DNA of 64,000 bases from Liopterus haemorrhoidalis. Its lineage: Eukaryota > Arthropoda > Insecta > Coleoptera > Dytiscidae. The DNA is taken from positions 58,127,381-58,191,380 of the forward strand of contig OZ020611.1 in NCBI GenBank assembly GCA_963971575.1. The letters run 5' to 3'. Each line of letters starts with the position of its first letter. Within the stretch, counting starts at the first letter, position 1. Shown here piece by piece: positions 21,230-37,733 of this stretch. Under the pieces are notes generated by a model that was not told where the DNA came from, made no database searches, and saw only the letters and a program-made list of their open reading frames with translations. The position numbers were made by a program, and so were the translations under genes.

Positions 21230-21500
21230 AAATTACATTCTAGCAGCAGAGTAGAAATAACTTTGCCTAATATTTTCTAACAGAGATATTATTTATCATG
21301 GCCATGGAAACATTACATATAGGTAAGTATGAAAAAATTTAGACATCGAAAAATTTTACAATTTTTTTTCGTTTTATCAAAAAATGTCTCAAATAAAAGT
21401 TGTTAGTTATTGCTTTTATAGCAATTTTTGTTCAATAATCTTTTTCGAAATATTTTTCTGTTGTGAAATATTCGCAAAAATCCCAAAATAAATGGGAATA
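21230..21500 (-). mobile_element. Repeat family 2, end fragment
   Basis: Matches the 3' third of copy 1 at 16346 in reverse: AGCAGCAGAGTAGAAATAAC, GGCCATGGAAACATTACATA and a GTTGTGAAATATTCGCAAAA block. The tandem array and the ACCGACCGCC half are missing. Confidence 0.65.
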
Positions 21501-21894
21501 AATGTGTTTCCCATTAATAATATTTTTAAACAATTCTGTTACTTATCTTATTTATTAATTTTTAATGACTATATTCCCTAATGAGCTTTATCAGTGATAG
21601 CCATCTTGATTTGTAGATACGTGATTTTTACAAGAGGCATTGCAGTTTTTCTGGCGTGTTTAGTTATTATTAAGTGGTAAAAGTGCAAGGTGTAAGTGGT
21701 AAAAATGTGGCATAGTGTGGACTTTGGTGTTTGGACTGCGTGGAGATCAAAACTGGAATGATTGCAAAGGTATTTCTAGAAATTTTTGTTAATTTTGTAA
21801 TGCAAGTCATTGTTAAGTACACTGTAAAATAAAAAATCAGCTGTGGCCACCACAAACTATTTGTTTACGAATATTTCATTCAAGTATCTCTTGA

Positions 21895-22600
21895 TTCTAG
21901 CAGCACAGTAGAAATAACTTGGCCAAATATTTTCTAACAGAGATATTAGTTATCATAACCATGGAAACGTTACATATAAGTAGGAATAAATAGATGCTTA
22001 AAAAAATTTTACAATTTGTTTTCAAAATTTTTCGTTTTATCAAAAAACGTCTCAAATAAAAGTTATTAGTTATTGTATTTATAGCAACTTTTGTTATATA
22101 CATTTTTTCGAAATATTTTTCTGTTGTGAAATATTCAGAAAAATCTTAAAATCGACACGAGTAAACTCCCAGTTTTAGTCAACTGATTTTTACCAAAAGT
22201 TGATCAACTCGTGCCATTGATGGCAGAAGCTTAAATATGAAGTTTCATAAAAATCCTTTCAACCGAATTTGCTCTGCACGTGTACACAGACAGACGGACA
22301 GACGGACAGACGGACAGACGGACAGACGGACAGACGGACAGACGGACAGACGGACAGACGGACAGACGGACAGACGGACAGACGGACAGACGGACAGACG
22401 GACAGACGGACAGACGGACAGACGGACAGACGGACAGACGGACAGACGGACAGACGGACCGACAGACATCATGCTAAAAATAGTCAAAACGTTATGTAGG
22501 GACCTCAATTCGTGGAGATCCATCGAAATCTCGAAACGTCAAAATTGGTATGATCACAATACCTCCCTTATATATGTTGGCGGTCGGTAAAAATAAATGG
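21895..22600 (-). mobile_element. Repeat family 2, full copy with ACAGACGG array
   Basis: Full reverse match to 16346-16945: AGCAGCACAGTAGAAATAAC at 21899 through GGCGGTCGGTAAAAAT at 22600. The array (22288-22465) is very regular (ACAGACGG)n with about 22 units, whereas copy 1 is irregular. All ORFs over the array are artefacts. Confidence 0.75.
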
Positions 22601-22684
22601 AACTGTAACGAAAATAGGTCTTTTTGAACTGAGCCAATGGTTTGAATCTGTTGTTTTGAAATTTCTTTGCAGTATTTTTTTTCA

Positions 22685-23090
22685 AATACATGGTCCCGAA
22701 TCCTGTTTACTGACGAATCAAGATTTTGTCTACGATCCTCAGATCGTCGTCAAAGAGTGTGTCGTAGGGCTGGATAGAGATATTCCCAGTGCAACATTGT
22801 TCCAACTTCATTATGGTGGCAGTATCATGGTATGGGGAGGCATTAGTATAAAGGCCCGCACAGAGTTAGTGGCTGTAAATGGAGGGACAATGACTGCTGC
22901 TAGATACATTACAGATATTCTGAAACCACATGTGATCCCTTTTGCTTCATTTATTGGCGAAGACTTTATGCTTGTGGATGATAATGCTTGTTCTCACGTC
23001 GCACACATAGTTACTAATTACTGGGATGAAGTGGATATCGAACGTATGATTTGACCTGCACTCAGTCAAAACAAAATTTACCTAGTGAAA
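22685..23090 (+). pseudogene. Tc1-like transposase fragment
   Basis: Frame 1 gives SRILFTDESRFCLRSSDRRQ (first catalytic Asp in TDESRF). After a frameshift near 22800 the text reads MVWGGISIKARTELVAVNGG, then FASFIGEDFMLVDDNACSHV (second Asp in DDNA) and IVTNYWDEVDIERM. The third catalytic motif (family form SPDLNPIEHxWD) is lost at the end. About 130 codons of the usual 340 are left, and no inverted repeats are evident. Confidence 0.85.
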
Positions 23091-24047
23091 ACTATAATAA
23101 AACTTTCCATAAGGAAAGCATAAAGCATCTTATGTACATGAAAATCATAATCACGTCATACGCACGCATACTGCATGTTCGTATCTATATCTGTATCTCT
23201 ATCTAGATATTATTTTAAATGTATCTATTACAACACTGAATATATATTACACCACTGTAGTTTAAATATTGGTACTGCAGATTTCTGTAAAATACGCTAA
23301 TAAAATTTTGAAGCTATTAGTAATATAATATAATAGATCACTATTGTCCAAAATACTAATACACTATTGATTTGGCATAGTCAATTTGTCGTAATTTGTA
23401 TCGCGGTCTCTAATGATCACAACATTAATTTTCATTATTAGTGTATAGTCCTCAGTGGACTTAAACTTGCCGAGGTAAACCGAAACCAAATATAAAAAGT
23501 CAATGATTTATTAAGAAGCTGCCAACCACTGTCTTATGTTAATACCCTTTCTTAGTTGTGGATTATTTGTGGCAAGTTTTTGCAGTATCTAATACATCAC
23601 CCTTTAAGGCAAAGGGTCGACGTCCTCTCGTAAAATAAGATATTAACTATAAAGATAATGAATTTATATTAAAAAAAGTTTATTACTGGATTAAGTACAA
23701 TATTTATTGTAATGTAATTATTTATTATATCAGTGTTTCACAAGAGCAAACAATTTTGTCTGTGATTGCTTGTGCTAAAAGAAGACTTTAACATATATCT
23801 AACATATCTAGACAATAACAGACCGGATGATCGATTTTTATTCTGTAAACGGTTGTGGTTTTTTAGCCCTCTTAGCTAGAACACATTAAATTCAAAGTGT
23901 TTATTTCTGCGACCGGTTTATTGCTGCGGTTTAAAAACCGGAATATGCTTCATTTTCTTAGTGATCCAATTACGGCCTTTTGAAAAGAAATCAACGTTAA
24001 CAAATACACCCGAACGTACGGCGTTATTGACAGTCGCTTTTTCCATT
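23091..24047. other. No recognised gene
   Basis: AT-rich; ATCTATATCTGTATCTCTAT low-complexity at about 23180-23210. No motif supported. Confidence 0.4.
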
Positions 24048-24660
24048 TTTAAGGTTTTGTAGGTATGACCACCAAAAAACCCTTAAAACATCACTCAATT
24101 GTCACTGTCTGTACAGTAGAAACTGTAGCCAAACGACTGAACATAGAAAGTGGAAATTTCGCATGCTTTTACAACTCGTTAATAGGAAAATTACAAAGAA
24201 TTCAAAAAACACATCGCAAGATAAATTTAAACAAATATTTATTTAATGAAAAAATATATATTAAAGAAGAAATTAAGTGGGGTATTAAATGAAACCTCTT
24301 AATGCGTGGATAGCAGTAGATAGTAAGTACTTAGTGGGACAAAAAAATATATATATATTTTTTATATTTTTGGCAATAATATTTTTATAAAATTTTGTTC
24401 CTCGCTAAATAAATCTCAATAAATAGTTCAACAGGAATTTTTGACCAGATTAGTTTTTCAAAAATATATCGAATTCTTTGTGTCGTTGAAAAAAAAATAT
24501 TATTTTTTGTGATCAAAAGAAAAAATATGGCAGTTATTGTGTTTTTGACAAAATTAATACATTTTTGTTTTTAATTAATGGCTAAATTATAGCTAATAAT
24601 GCTATGAATTTTTTGTATTCATGTCTAAGGTATTGTATATCTTCTTTTGAAATTAAAAAT
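24048..24660 (+). mobile_element. Divergent relative of the TCTG repeat family
   Basis: AAGGTTTTGTAGGTATGACC, GTAGCCAAACGACTGAACAT, CGCATGCTTTTACAACTC and a shared CATAGGAAAAT-type block follow the order of the 12897 and 18836 copies. At the place of the array there is only one CTGTCTG. The 75-codon ORF at 24065-24292 lies wholly inside it and is not a gene. Confidence 0.6.
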
Positions 24661-24668
24661 ACATTATA

Positions 24669-25213
24669 TTGAGTTGTTACATAGGTCCATTCGCTTTTTT
24701 TTTCACCTTTTATTCAAAAAATTTACATTCTAAAAAAAAAAACTTTTAGTATCAAATATACTTTCCATTATTTTCTATCACTTTCGACAAACGCTCAGGC
24801 AATTTCATAATACCATCTCTCCAGAAGGTTCCGTCTTTGCTCTCGAAAAATCTGTCCAGGTGAATTTTGATATCATCCACAGATGCGAAATTTTTTGCGG
24901 AATTTTGTAGAAAGCGGAACAAATGGTAGTCGGAGCATATGGTCCAGACATCGCACCATTTATTTTACTTTCTGCAAAATTCACTTACTTAACGGACAAG
25001 AATTTGCATCTGTGGACGATATTCACCTGGACAGATTTTTCGAGAGCAAAGACGGAACCTTCTGGAGAGATGGTATTATGAAGTTGCCTGAGTGTTTGTC
25101 CAAAGTGATAGAAAATAATGGACAGTACATTTGATAATAAAAGTTTTTTTAGAATGTATATTTTATTGAATAAAAGGTGAAAAAAAAACGAACATACTTA
25201 TGTAACAACCTAA
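24669..25213. mobile_element. mariner 3'-end inverted duplication
   Basis: Ends TTGAGTTGTTACATA and TATGTAACAACCTAA with TA on each side (24667-24668, 25214-25215). Both arms, about 220 bp each, are copies of the same mariner 3' end facing each other. The right arm codes for the transposase C-terminus: NGQEFASVDDIHLDRFFESK, then DGIMKLPECLSKVIENNG and a stop, close to the mariner form GxxFxSxxEVxxAVxxWFxxxDxxFYxxGIxxLxxRWxKCI. The left arm carries it reversed. No 5' end of the element exists. Confidence 0.8.
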
Positions 25214-25215
25214 TA

Positions 25216-26139
25216 TTTTATTAACAGCATAGAATCGAGTTTAAACATGGGATAAACTATACGTCATGATTCAACCTATTATTTCAAATATTTGACATAG
25301 GCAAAAGTTGAACACATGTCCATACCCTGCCTTAGAGGACAAACAGAAACTATAAATGATTTATTGCTTGCGGCCACAGGCTTGCTTAGTTTAATTATCA
25401 GGTTGAATTCTATTGTTGTTTTGTCTTGACTTAGATTTACTTGATTTATCATGGTGTCTAAGCGTTATAAGGTACAAATTGTCTTTAAGTTATTATTATT
25501 TAAATACAAGCTGACTTTTATTACTCAATCTATTGTACGCTTTTGTATTACCCCAATTCTCTGTATTCCATACTTTGTCTTTCGATTACTTTTTCGTTAT
25601 GATGCCACCATCCGAATTGTTTCAATCCACAGCATTTAATGCAGTTGTAACGCAGTTATTTTCGTATATTAGGTTTATATATGGCAACTGTAGTGCTTTA
25701 CATACATGAGTAAATGAACTAAGTTAGTGATTCGTATTAAGTACATTCCGGCGGTGTATGCTTGTATATTATATTTATGTATACGACTTGCTACTTGCTC
25801 TTTTCCTAAATTAAGTCGTGGTTTCTTCGGGGTTCCTAGAATTGCGGGACCTCTGTCCCCTGACAACTCTAATATTCGCTTAATCCACCAATGCCCACAA
25901 ATGCGTCGTGTCAGAAATTACCTTGACTAGGTCATAAAACTATAGAATCACCTGTTACTAATAGTGAACTGGACCGGCGGTGTAAAGTCCATTCACGATA
26001 AAAATGAGATGAGAATTTCAACCTCACAGTTGAAAAACTTGATATGTTGCCACTTCACTAATTGTCAAAAAAAAAAATAGGTTAAAAGAGATTGAAAACC
26101 TATATTTTCTATGGAGGAAAGGAGTTAATGTGAATTATG
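25216..26139. other. No recognised gene
   Basis: Several 60-70 codon ORFs (25451-25639, 25727-25930) show no motifs. Nothing else stands out. Confidence 0.35.
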
Positions 26140-26147
26140 ATGCAGAG

Positions 26148-27099
26148 TAGGGTTGTACATCGAAGGCAAAACATCGATGTTTAACATCGATGTTAACATC
26201 GGCGCCTTACTATCGATGTTGAAAAAACATCGAAGGAAAAACATCGATGTATCGGAAACATCGATGTTTTATTAATATTAAAAAAAGCTATTTATTTATA
26301 TTATATAGGTTTTATTTAATAATGTAAAGATAAAATACGAAAAAAGTAACATATAATACACAAAAAGCATTTATTAGATTTTGACATAGAAATATTCCTT
26401 TTTAATAGTAATTAATTTCACATTAATATTATTAAAAATAATATAATAATCTTAATTTGTACCTACAGTCTATTCCAAACAATTAGGCGGAACTAACCGC
26501 AATTTTCATTTTTGTAATTTGTCATTAGATATTTTTTTTATATATTAAAGTTGACTTTTCCTGAACAAAATGATCAAAAGCTTCAATCAATCGGTAAAAG
26601 TAACTAGAATTGAAAATCTAGTTCCGCCTAAACCAAAGGAACAGACCTTACTATTTTTACATTTCTAAAATGAAATATTAGATTTTATTACAATACTAAT
26701 ATAGTAATCTTAATGTTAATTTTATATTATTTAACATAAAAATAACACTGTCATACACAATTATTTTTATACTTTTTTAAGTTGAAATAAAGTCTGTTTC
26801 TTTGGTAACTTTTTTTCTGCTAACTGCTAAGAAGAATAAGAACTAACCCTATTAGTATTGTTATATCACAATAGATGGTGCTTGTATTTTGTGTACTAAT
26901 TTTAATAAAAATTAAATTTTTAAGATTCCAGCGCCTCTAGCGGTAGTTTCTGAATTTCAAAGTTTAAACATCGACATCGGTAGTAGACATCGATGTTTTA
27001 TCGATACTATCGCCAGCTGACCATCGATGGTAAAAACATCGATGTTTTTAAAACAAACATCGATGTTTTCGATACATCGATGTTTTTTTCCCATCCCTA
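26148..27099. mobile_element. Non-autonomous hAT element with ACATCGATGT repeats
   Basis: Ends TAGGGTTGTACATCGA and TTTTTCCCATCCCTA; exact 8-bp duplication ATGCAGAG at 26140-26147 and 27100-27107. Both subterminal zones hold many ACATCGATGTT palindromes. Similar in plan to the 10375 element, though the palindrome differs by one base pair each side. A TA-flanked MITE sits at 26466-26648. No transposase. Confidence 0.88.
26466..26648. mobile_element. TA-flanked MITE in the hAT element
   Basis: CAGTCTATTCCAAACAATTA and, reversed, AAGGTCTGTTCCTTTGGTTT, both followed by GGCGGAACTA; TA at 26464-26465 and 26649-26650. Interior words AACAAAATGATCAAAA and ATCGGTAAAAGTAACTAGAA recur in the copy at 43134. 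Confidence 0.75.
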
Positions 27100-27107
27100 A
27101 TGCAGAG

Positions 27108-32148
<5,041 letters not shown>

Positions 32149-32156
32149 TATGCTGA

Positions 32157-33082
32157 CAGTGGCGCTGCCAGGATTTTGTCTTGGGTAGGGCCGAATAAAA
32201 TTTCGAGGGCACGCGGGCCGCATAAGGCCCTTAACCTTATTTTTTATGGCCCCTGAAGCGGTAATCAAAATCACTTGAGATTATTTCGGGGAAAAATATA
32301 TTTAAAAATGTAAAATATACTCTCTTCCCCTTTTCTGTTTATAAAAAATGTCAAGAAACCCTTCGGGATATTTAAAGTTCCGGCACTGCTTATCATTTTG
32401 TATGTAAAATAGACTGCGACCAAATCAGTTCGACACCCCTGCTGTTGGATATTGATGTTTATATCAAATAATAATTCCATTATTTGTTGATAAAAAAATG
32501 TAATTGTTAATCCATGTATCAAAAACTTTCACTTGATTTTTTCTTAGATAAATACATATTTATTTATATTTTTCGCGGGATATATTTTTGAAGTCTCAAT
32601 ATGTTTCTTATTTATGTTCAGTTCTCTAAATCAGCCGCTTGGCCACAATTTGTACCGAACGAACAGACTCGTGTGAAGGTTAACCGAAGTCAGATTTCCA
32701 CTTTATCTTATCTGAATCGAGTAATTAGTTGTTTAAAACAGTTTTATCATTTGACTGGGTAAATGTTTTAGTCGATATGTCAGGGGGAAAAGGATCAACG
32801 CTCCCCTTCATATAATTCGTTGGAGCATATTTGGAAAGTGATGTATTTTCACTTGAACAATAACGGCTCCTATCAAGAGTACGCAATCTTAAAAAAATGT
32901 TTATTTATACGAAAAAATAAATAAATAAAAAATGTCAATATTGTTTACAATGAAGTAATTTAAAAATTAACTATTGTTGTGGTTAACAAATTTTATCTTC
33001 AACTCTCCGAGCAGCACGGTGTAATCTGCTGGTCCTGGGAGGGGCCCAGGCCCGTCGCCCCTCCCCCTTGGCTGCGCCACTG
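32157..33082. mobile_element. hAT element (CAGTGGCG type), non-autonomous
   Basis: Ends CAGTGGCGCTGCCAGGATTT and, reversed, CAGTGGCGCAGCCAAGGGGG; flanking octamers TATGCTGA and TATCCTGG agree at 6 of 8. 926 bp with no transposase motif. GC-rich GGGCCC blocks lie just inside each end. Confidence 0.7.
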
Positions 33083-33099
33083 TATCCTGGAGACCTATT

Positions 33100-34055
33100 T
33101 GAAACTCGTAAACCCAGTGTCATACACGACTTTACTGATGTGTCGCATGAGTTGATACTTTTAGTATTCTTGAATCTCGCATGCGATAATTATCGTGCGA
33201 CGATCTGTCGGGTGGTTGAAGGTGTGCGACATTACATGTTGCATACAACGGTACATGTTGGTATTAAAGGCAACGAAGCGGCTGATGATGTAGCTACAAA
33301 AGCCACCTCCCACAGACTTAAGATTAATGTGAGTTTCATATTTCCAGATGACGCAAAGAGTCATCTGAAACATCTGGTTTTAGCCAGGTGGCAGCCTGAG
33401 TGGAGCTGCATACAGAATGTTGAGTTAATACAGATTAAGGGAGACATTAAACCATGAGGCTCTTCCTGCAGGATTAACAGTAGGGAGAAAACCACTATCA
33501 CATGCCTCCGTACAGGCCACTGTTGGTGGACTCATGGACACCTCTTTCGAAGTGAATAGTCTCTTATATGTGAGACGTGTAACACGGATTTGTCTGTATT
33601 CCACAGTTTAACTCAGTGCGTACAGTTCGAGGATGTCGAAGAAAGGTTCGGCCTGTGCAATGACCTGTCCGTTGCTTTAGGTGACGACAGAGTACTCATG
33701 GACAGGCTGATATTCTTCCTGAGGTAATCGAACTTAATGTTTTATTTGTGAAGTCTTGCATCCTAATCTAATATGTCCTTTTCTTAAACTGTGATTTTCG
33801 GTGCTAATTGGCGCTTTTACAACCTTTTACCATCAGGGTGTACCCTGCGTTCAATTTTTCGAACAGACTTTTTATCTTATTTATTTGTATTTGTCCGTGC
33901 AAGATTTCTTTTATTAAGTTTGCGCATATGATTTTATTTTTTTATTTATTATTTAATTTATTGTTTTTAATGTGTAGTGCAGTCATTTAGATGGGCTGCG
34001 CTAGGCGCAAATAGCCATCGTTGCTGTACGCCAAAAATTTTAACTAACTAATTAA
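33100..34055 (+). pseudogene. LINE 3' end with RNase H domain, copy A
   Basis: VHVGIKGNEAADDVATKATS (the conserved last part of RNase H, GNEAAD), then SFIFPDDAKSHLKHLVLARW-like text, a stop at about 33457, and in other frames TCLRTGHCWWTHGHLFR and CETCNTDLSVFHSLTQCVQF (a CxxC...H...C knuckle). About 300 bp of 3' UTR end in ACGCCAAAAATTTTAACTAA with a TAAC tail. Copy B at 34793 is more complete and shows where this one has broken. Confidence 0.8.
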
Positions 34056-34792
34056 TATATCGCATACGACAATTTCATTGGCAGCTCGTAGAAATTTCTA
34101 ATGGAGTTGCTGCAACCAGAATTATAATTGAGATTTTTTTTTGAGAAAGAAAATCATTATTAAGATAGATATACATTTTTTAACTACATACAATCAAGGA
34201 CATTTTTTTAAAGTACGATATTTTTTATAGGAGTGCTGATTTTCAGAGAGGCGTTCTTTTTTCAGAGAGGCGTTCTTTTTCAGAGAGACGTTTACGTTTG
34301 AGAGAGGCACTGCTGTTTAAGAGTGGCACCCTTTATTAGGAAAGTTTCTCTTTTAGAAAGACCAGTTTTTTTTTAAATAAATGTTCTTATTTAGATTAGA
34401 CCCTGATGGTTCTAGTATAATATTTCCAAAATGAAATGGCCACTTTCACTTGCTGATTCCAATAATGACTGATAGTATAACCATTATACCTGCTGAGTTT
34501 ATGGTTCTGTTAAAAATAGTTGCCAGGACCGTAATAATTATTTAAAATAAACGTGTTTTCTTATATGCTGTTTAGAACTAGCTGTATATTCACATGACAT
34601 TCCTTCACATTTTTATCAGGCTTAGGACTGGCTATATTTGAATTATAAATATAGGTATGTTTAAAAATCGTTTTATTTTAAAGTCTTTATAATCTATATT
34701 AAATACTTCAAATTTGCACAAACAAAAATCATTATATTTTTGAACTTGTCAATTTATGGTAATTTCATCACTATTATCATTGTTTATATCAA
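34056..34792. other. Spacer between two facing LINE ends
   Basis: Contains three tandem GAGAGGCGTTCTTTTTTCA-like units near 34235-34290. Nothing coding. The two LINE 3' ends point toward each other across this 740-bp spacer. Confidence 0.4.
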
Positions 34793-35908
34793 TTAGTTAG
34801 TTAGTTAAAATTTTTGGCGCACAGCAACAAAGGCTATTTGCGCATAATGCAGCCCATCTAAATGACTAGACTATATATTAAAAACAATAAATAAATAAAT
34901 AAAATCATCAAAAATACGCATACTCAATAAAAAAAATCTTGCTCTGACAAACACAAATAAATAATATAAAAAGTCTGTTCGAAAATTTGAACAGACTCAG
35001 GGTGATGGTAAGAGGCTGTAAAGGGATCAATTACCATCGAATATCACAGTCAATAATTAGAAACACATTAAAATAAGGTACAAGACTTCACACATAAAAC
35101 AATAAGTTCGATTCTTTCAGGAAGCGTATCAGCCCTGTCATCACCTAAAGCAACGACAGGTCATAGCACAGGCCTAACCTCTCCCTGACATCCTCGAACT
35201 GTATACACTCAGTTAAAAAGTGTAACACAGACAAATCTGTGTTACACGTCTCACAGATAGGGGACTCCTCAGCTCGAAGAAGGTGTCCATGGGTCCACCA
35301 ACAGTGACCTATACGGAGGCGTGTGATGGCGGTTTCCTCCCTGCGGTTAATCCTGTAGGAAGAACCCCATGGTTTAACGTCTCCCTTAATCTGTCGCAAC
35401 TTAACGTTCTGTGTGCGGCTCCACTCATGTTGCCACATGTCTAAAACCAGGTGTTTCAGATGACTCTTTGCGTCATCTGGAAAAATGAAACTCACATCAA
35501 TCATAGGTTTGTGAGAGGCGGTTTTTGCAGCTGCATCTGCCGCTTCATTGCCTTTAATACCAACATGTACCGGTATCCAAAACAGCTTTACCCTCACATT
35601 CTCAGCATTCATATTGTGCAGTAGCAACCGGATCTTTAGTACAAAGGATGCACTGAATCTGGCTCTTGGATACTGTTTAGAGCGCTCAGCGAGTCCGTCA
35701 AAATAACACTTGACCGACTTTGCTCTGACAAAACAAAACACAGGGCCTTGAAAATAGCGTACAGCCCAGCAGTGTACACACTCGTTATGGAGTGGAAACG
35801 GTACTGAAACTGCTGACGTGGGTTCAGGACAACGAACGCACACCCAACCCTGGTTCCGGATTTTGATCCGTCAGTAAAAATGGCAGTATCCTCGAACCTA
35901 GGAATCAT
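34793..35908 (-). pseudogene. LINE 3' end with RNase H domain, copy B
   Basis: Minus strand starts at the RNase H domain: FEDTAIFTDGSKSGTRVGCA (first Asp), VYTAGLYAIFKAL where the usual catalytic Glu of AELYAI is Gly, then VILTDSLSALNSIQ (third Asp). After one frameshift near 35640-35700 it gives KLFWIPVHVGIKGNEAADAA (last Asp), a 130-codon linker, GHCWWTHGHLLRAEESPICE, CNTDLSVLHFLTECIQFEDV and a stop. The 3' UTR ends with TTAG repeats on +. It is 5' truncated at 35908. This is the C-terminal end of an I/R1-like ORF2. Confidence 0.85.
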
Positions 35909-36003
35909 TGTTTATATCACTATCAGAGTTTGTGTCACTACTACTCTCATTTAAATTAATAATTATTGAAGATTTAATTGGTGGATTTATAAAAAAAAAA
36001 TGT

Positions 36004-36348
36004 TTAAATTGTCTTTACATGTTCTACACATTTTTTCCACAAATCACTACTTATTGCACTTGTTTCGTCTTTAATTAATTGTACTGCAGTATCACTTTCT
36101 GTCGGTGTTGTATTTTTCCGGCGCAAATTACCTTTTAATTGGCTCCATATTAGTTCTATAGGATTTAAAACACAATAATATGACGGTAGCCTTAAAATAG
36201 TAGCCACGTCCACATTTTCGCATTCCACGTCAACGTCCACATTTTCGCACTCCAAATCACCTTGCTCAAATGCACTTTTCACAACAGAAATTAGGAATTT
36301 CTGCAAAATCAAATAGTCGCCAAAGAACCATGTTGTTAATGTATGCAC
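36004..36348 (-). pseudogene. IS630/Tc1-type DDE transposase C-terminal fragment
   Basis: ILRLPSYYCVLNPIELIWSQ followed by LKGNLRRKNTTP and, at the end, DLWKKCVEHVKTI. This is the last catalytic block (NPIELIW, Glu) of a common insect Tc1-superfamily transposase, family form RLPPYHCxLNPIExxWSxxKxxVxxxNTT. The ECENVDVDVECENVDV part contains a small tandem duplication. The two upstream Asp motifs are missing; 114 codons remain. Confidence 0.75.
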
Positions 36349-37059
36349 GCTATGAACGTTGAAATTTAACTAATAAGTATAACAACCCCTAAAATTTAGA
36401 AACAATAAGATTATAAATTTGGAAAATATCCTTAAAGGTTTTTAAGACACTTCAATTGAACTAGTGTTACATCCATTCTATTTAAATTTTAAATTACCTT
36501 AATACCCCTTATATTCTTTTTACAGCAACGAGTCTTAAAATTACTGCCATAAACCCATTATCGTATTATTAAGGTTCTTAAAAAGAGTGACCATTTTTTT
36601 TGGAAATACTATACCAGCCTTATTTTAGGCGCCTCCTTGCGTTTGGCGCACTTTGTCCGTGAAGTTCGAACGGTTGGTGACCACTAGCATAGTTGATTCT
36701 TCATTATCCATAAGAAACTTACCAAATGAACCCTGAAGAAGAACAAAATAAATGCGATAAAATAAAATAAATGAAGGTAAACATTTATAAACAAACTAAT
36801 GAACAATTTGATTAAAATGAAATTGTGTATGATGGGCAGAATTTTAAGTATATTTTTCACATATCCGATATCTGCGAGTTGAAACACGTATCTTGGCTAT
36901 TCCAGGAAAAAGACTTACTCTCCAAGGGATGTTTTCCGATATCTATTATAACATACTCGGAACGTCTTTGTCAATCAAGTTTTACTACATTGCTCTTAGT
37001 TAATAATGATTCATGTGTTATAATCCGAGACTGATTATGTTTGTGTTGTTTGTTTGCAG
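36349..37059. other. Upstream flank of the first TRP coding exon
   Basis: No motif of its own. The last bases (TTTGTGTTGTTTGTTTGCAG, ending at 37059) are a polypyrimidine-like tract with a splice acceptor, so at least one non-coding exon must lie farther upstream. I could not place that exon or a promoter. Confidence 0.5.
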
Positions 37060-37077
37060 AGACACAGCATTCATGGC

Positions 37078-37190
37078 ATGAACGAGGAGGAGAATGTTAT
37101 CAGACCCCACCAAGAGATGGCACAGTTATCGTTGGACGAGAAGAAATTCCTTCTCGCTGTCGAGAGGGGTGATGTCGCATCAACAAGAAG
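37078..37190 (+). CDS. Trpgamma: TRPC-type channel (TRP-gamma-like), first coding exon
   Basis: The exon runs from the acceptor at 37060 to the donor GT at 37191. The start ATG at 37078 opens MNEEENVIRPHQEMAQ, followed by LDEKKFLLAVERGDVASTRR, the beginning of the N-terminal ankyrin region. From memory this agrees closely with the fly TRP-gamma start (EEEN-IRPHQE, EEKKFLLAVERGD), and less so with TRP and TRPL. Product: a plasma-membrane cation channel subunit acting downstream of phospholipase C. 113 coding bases end in phase 2 (AG of an Arg codon, completed by A at 55279). A two-codon uORF (ATG GCA TGA, 37073-37081) overlaps this start codon. Paralogue choice is the least certain part. Confidence 0.88.
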
Positions 37191-37733
37191 GTAATTATTT
37201 TTCAGAATTCAATTAATGCGACGTTAACATCATCTGAGGAACGACAAGGTTGATGAGATTATTTCTCTCCGTCTAAACTTGCGTAGCTATATAATTGAAA
37301 TATTTATTAGCATCGCTTTTCTTTCGCATAATTTGACATTTAATAAATATGTAACTGAGATTTACTGGATGATTCACTTTACACTGGCGTGTGGCATTAT
37401 TATTTTTTGTGGTTTTCTTGTTGCGCAGAATGTTTAGATTCTACGAAATTTGACCGCTTTTATAATTCATTTTATTATAATTTTTTTTTTATTATTTGCC
37501 GATTTACAATATGCTTGAACTTAAAATCAAAGATGCGTGGGCAAGGAAACAAGGCGACCGCCTCGAGTGGTATATTATACATTTATGCCGGTGGGCGGCA
37601 TAATATTTCTGTTCTTATATGAAAAATCTCATGGTTAAATTCATACACAGATAAAGATTATGAAAATATATGTATTTTAATTCATTATTTGTAGTATTTT
37701 TACTTGTTCAGTATTTTATTCTACAGGGTGAGT

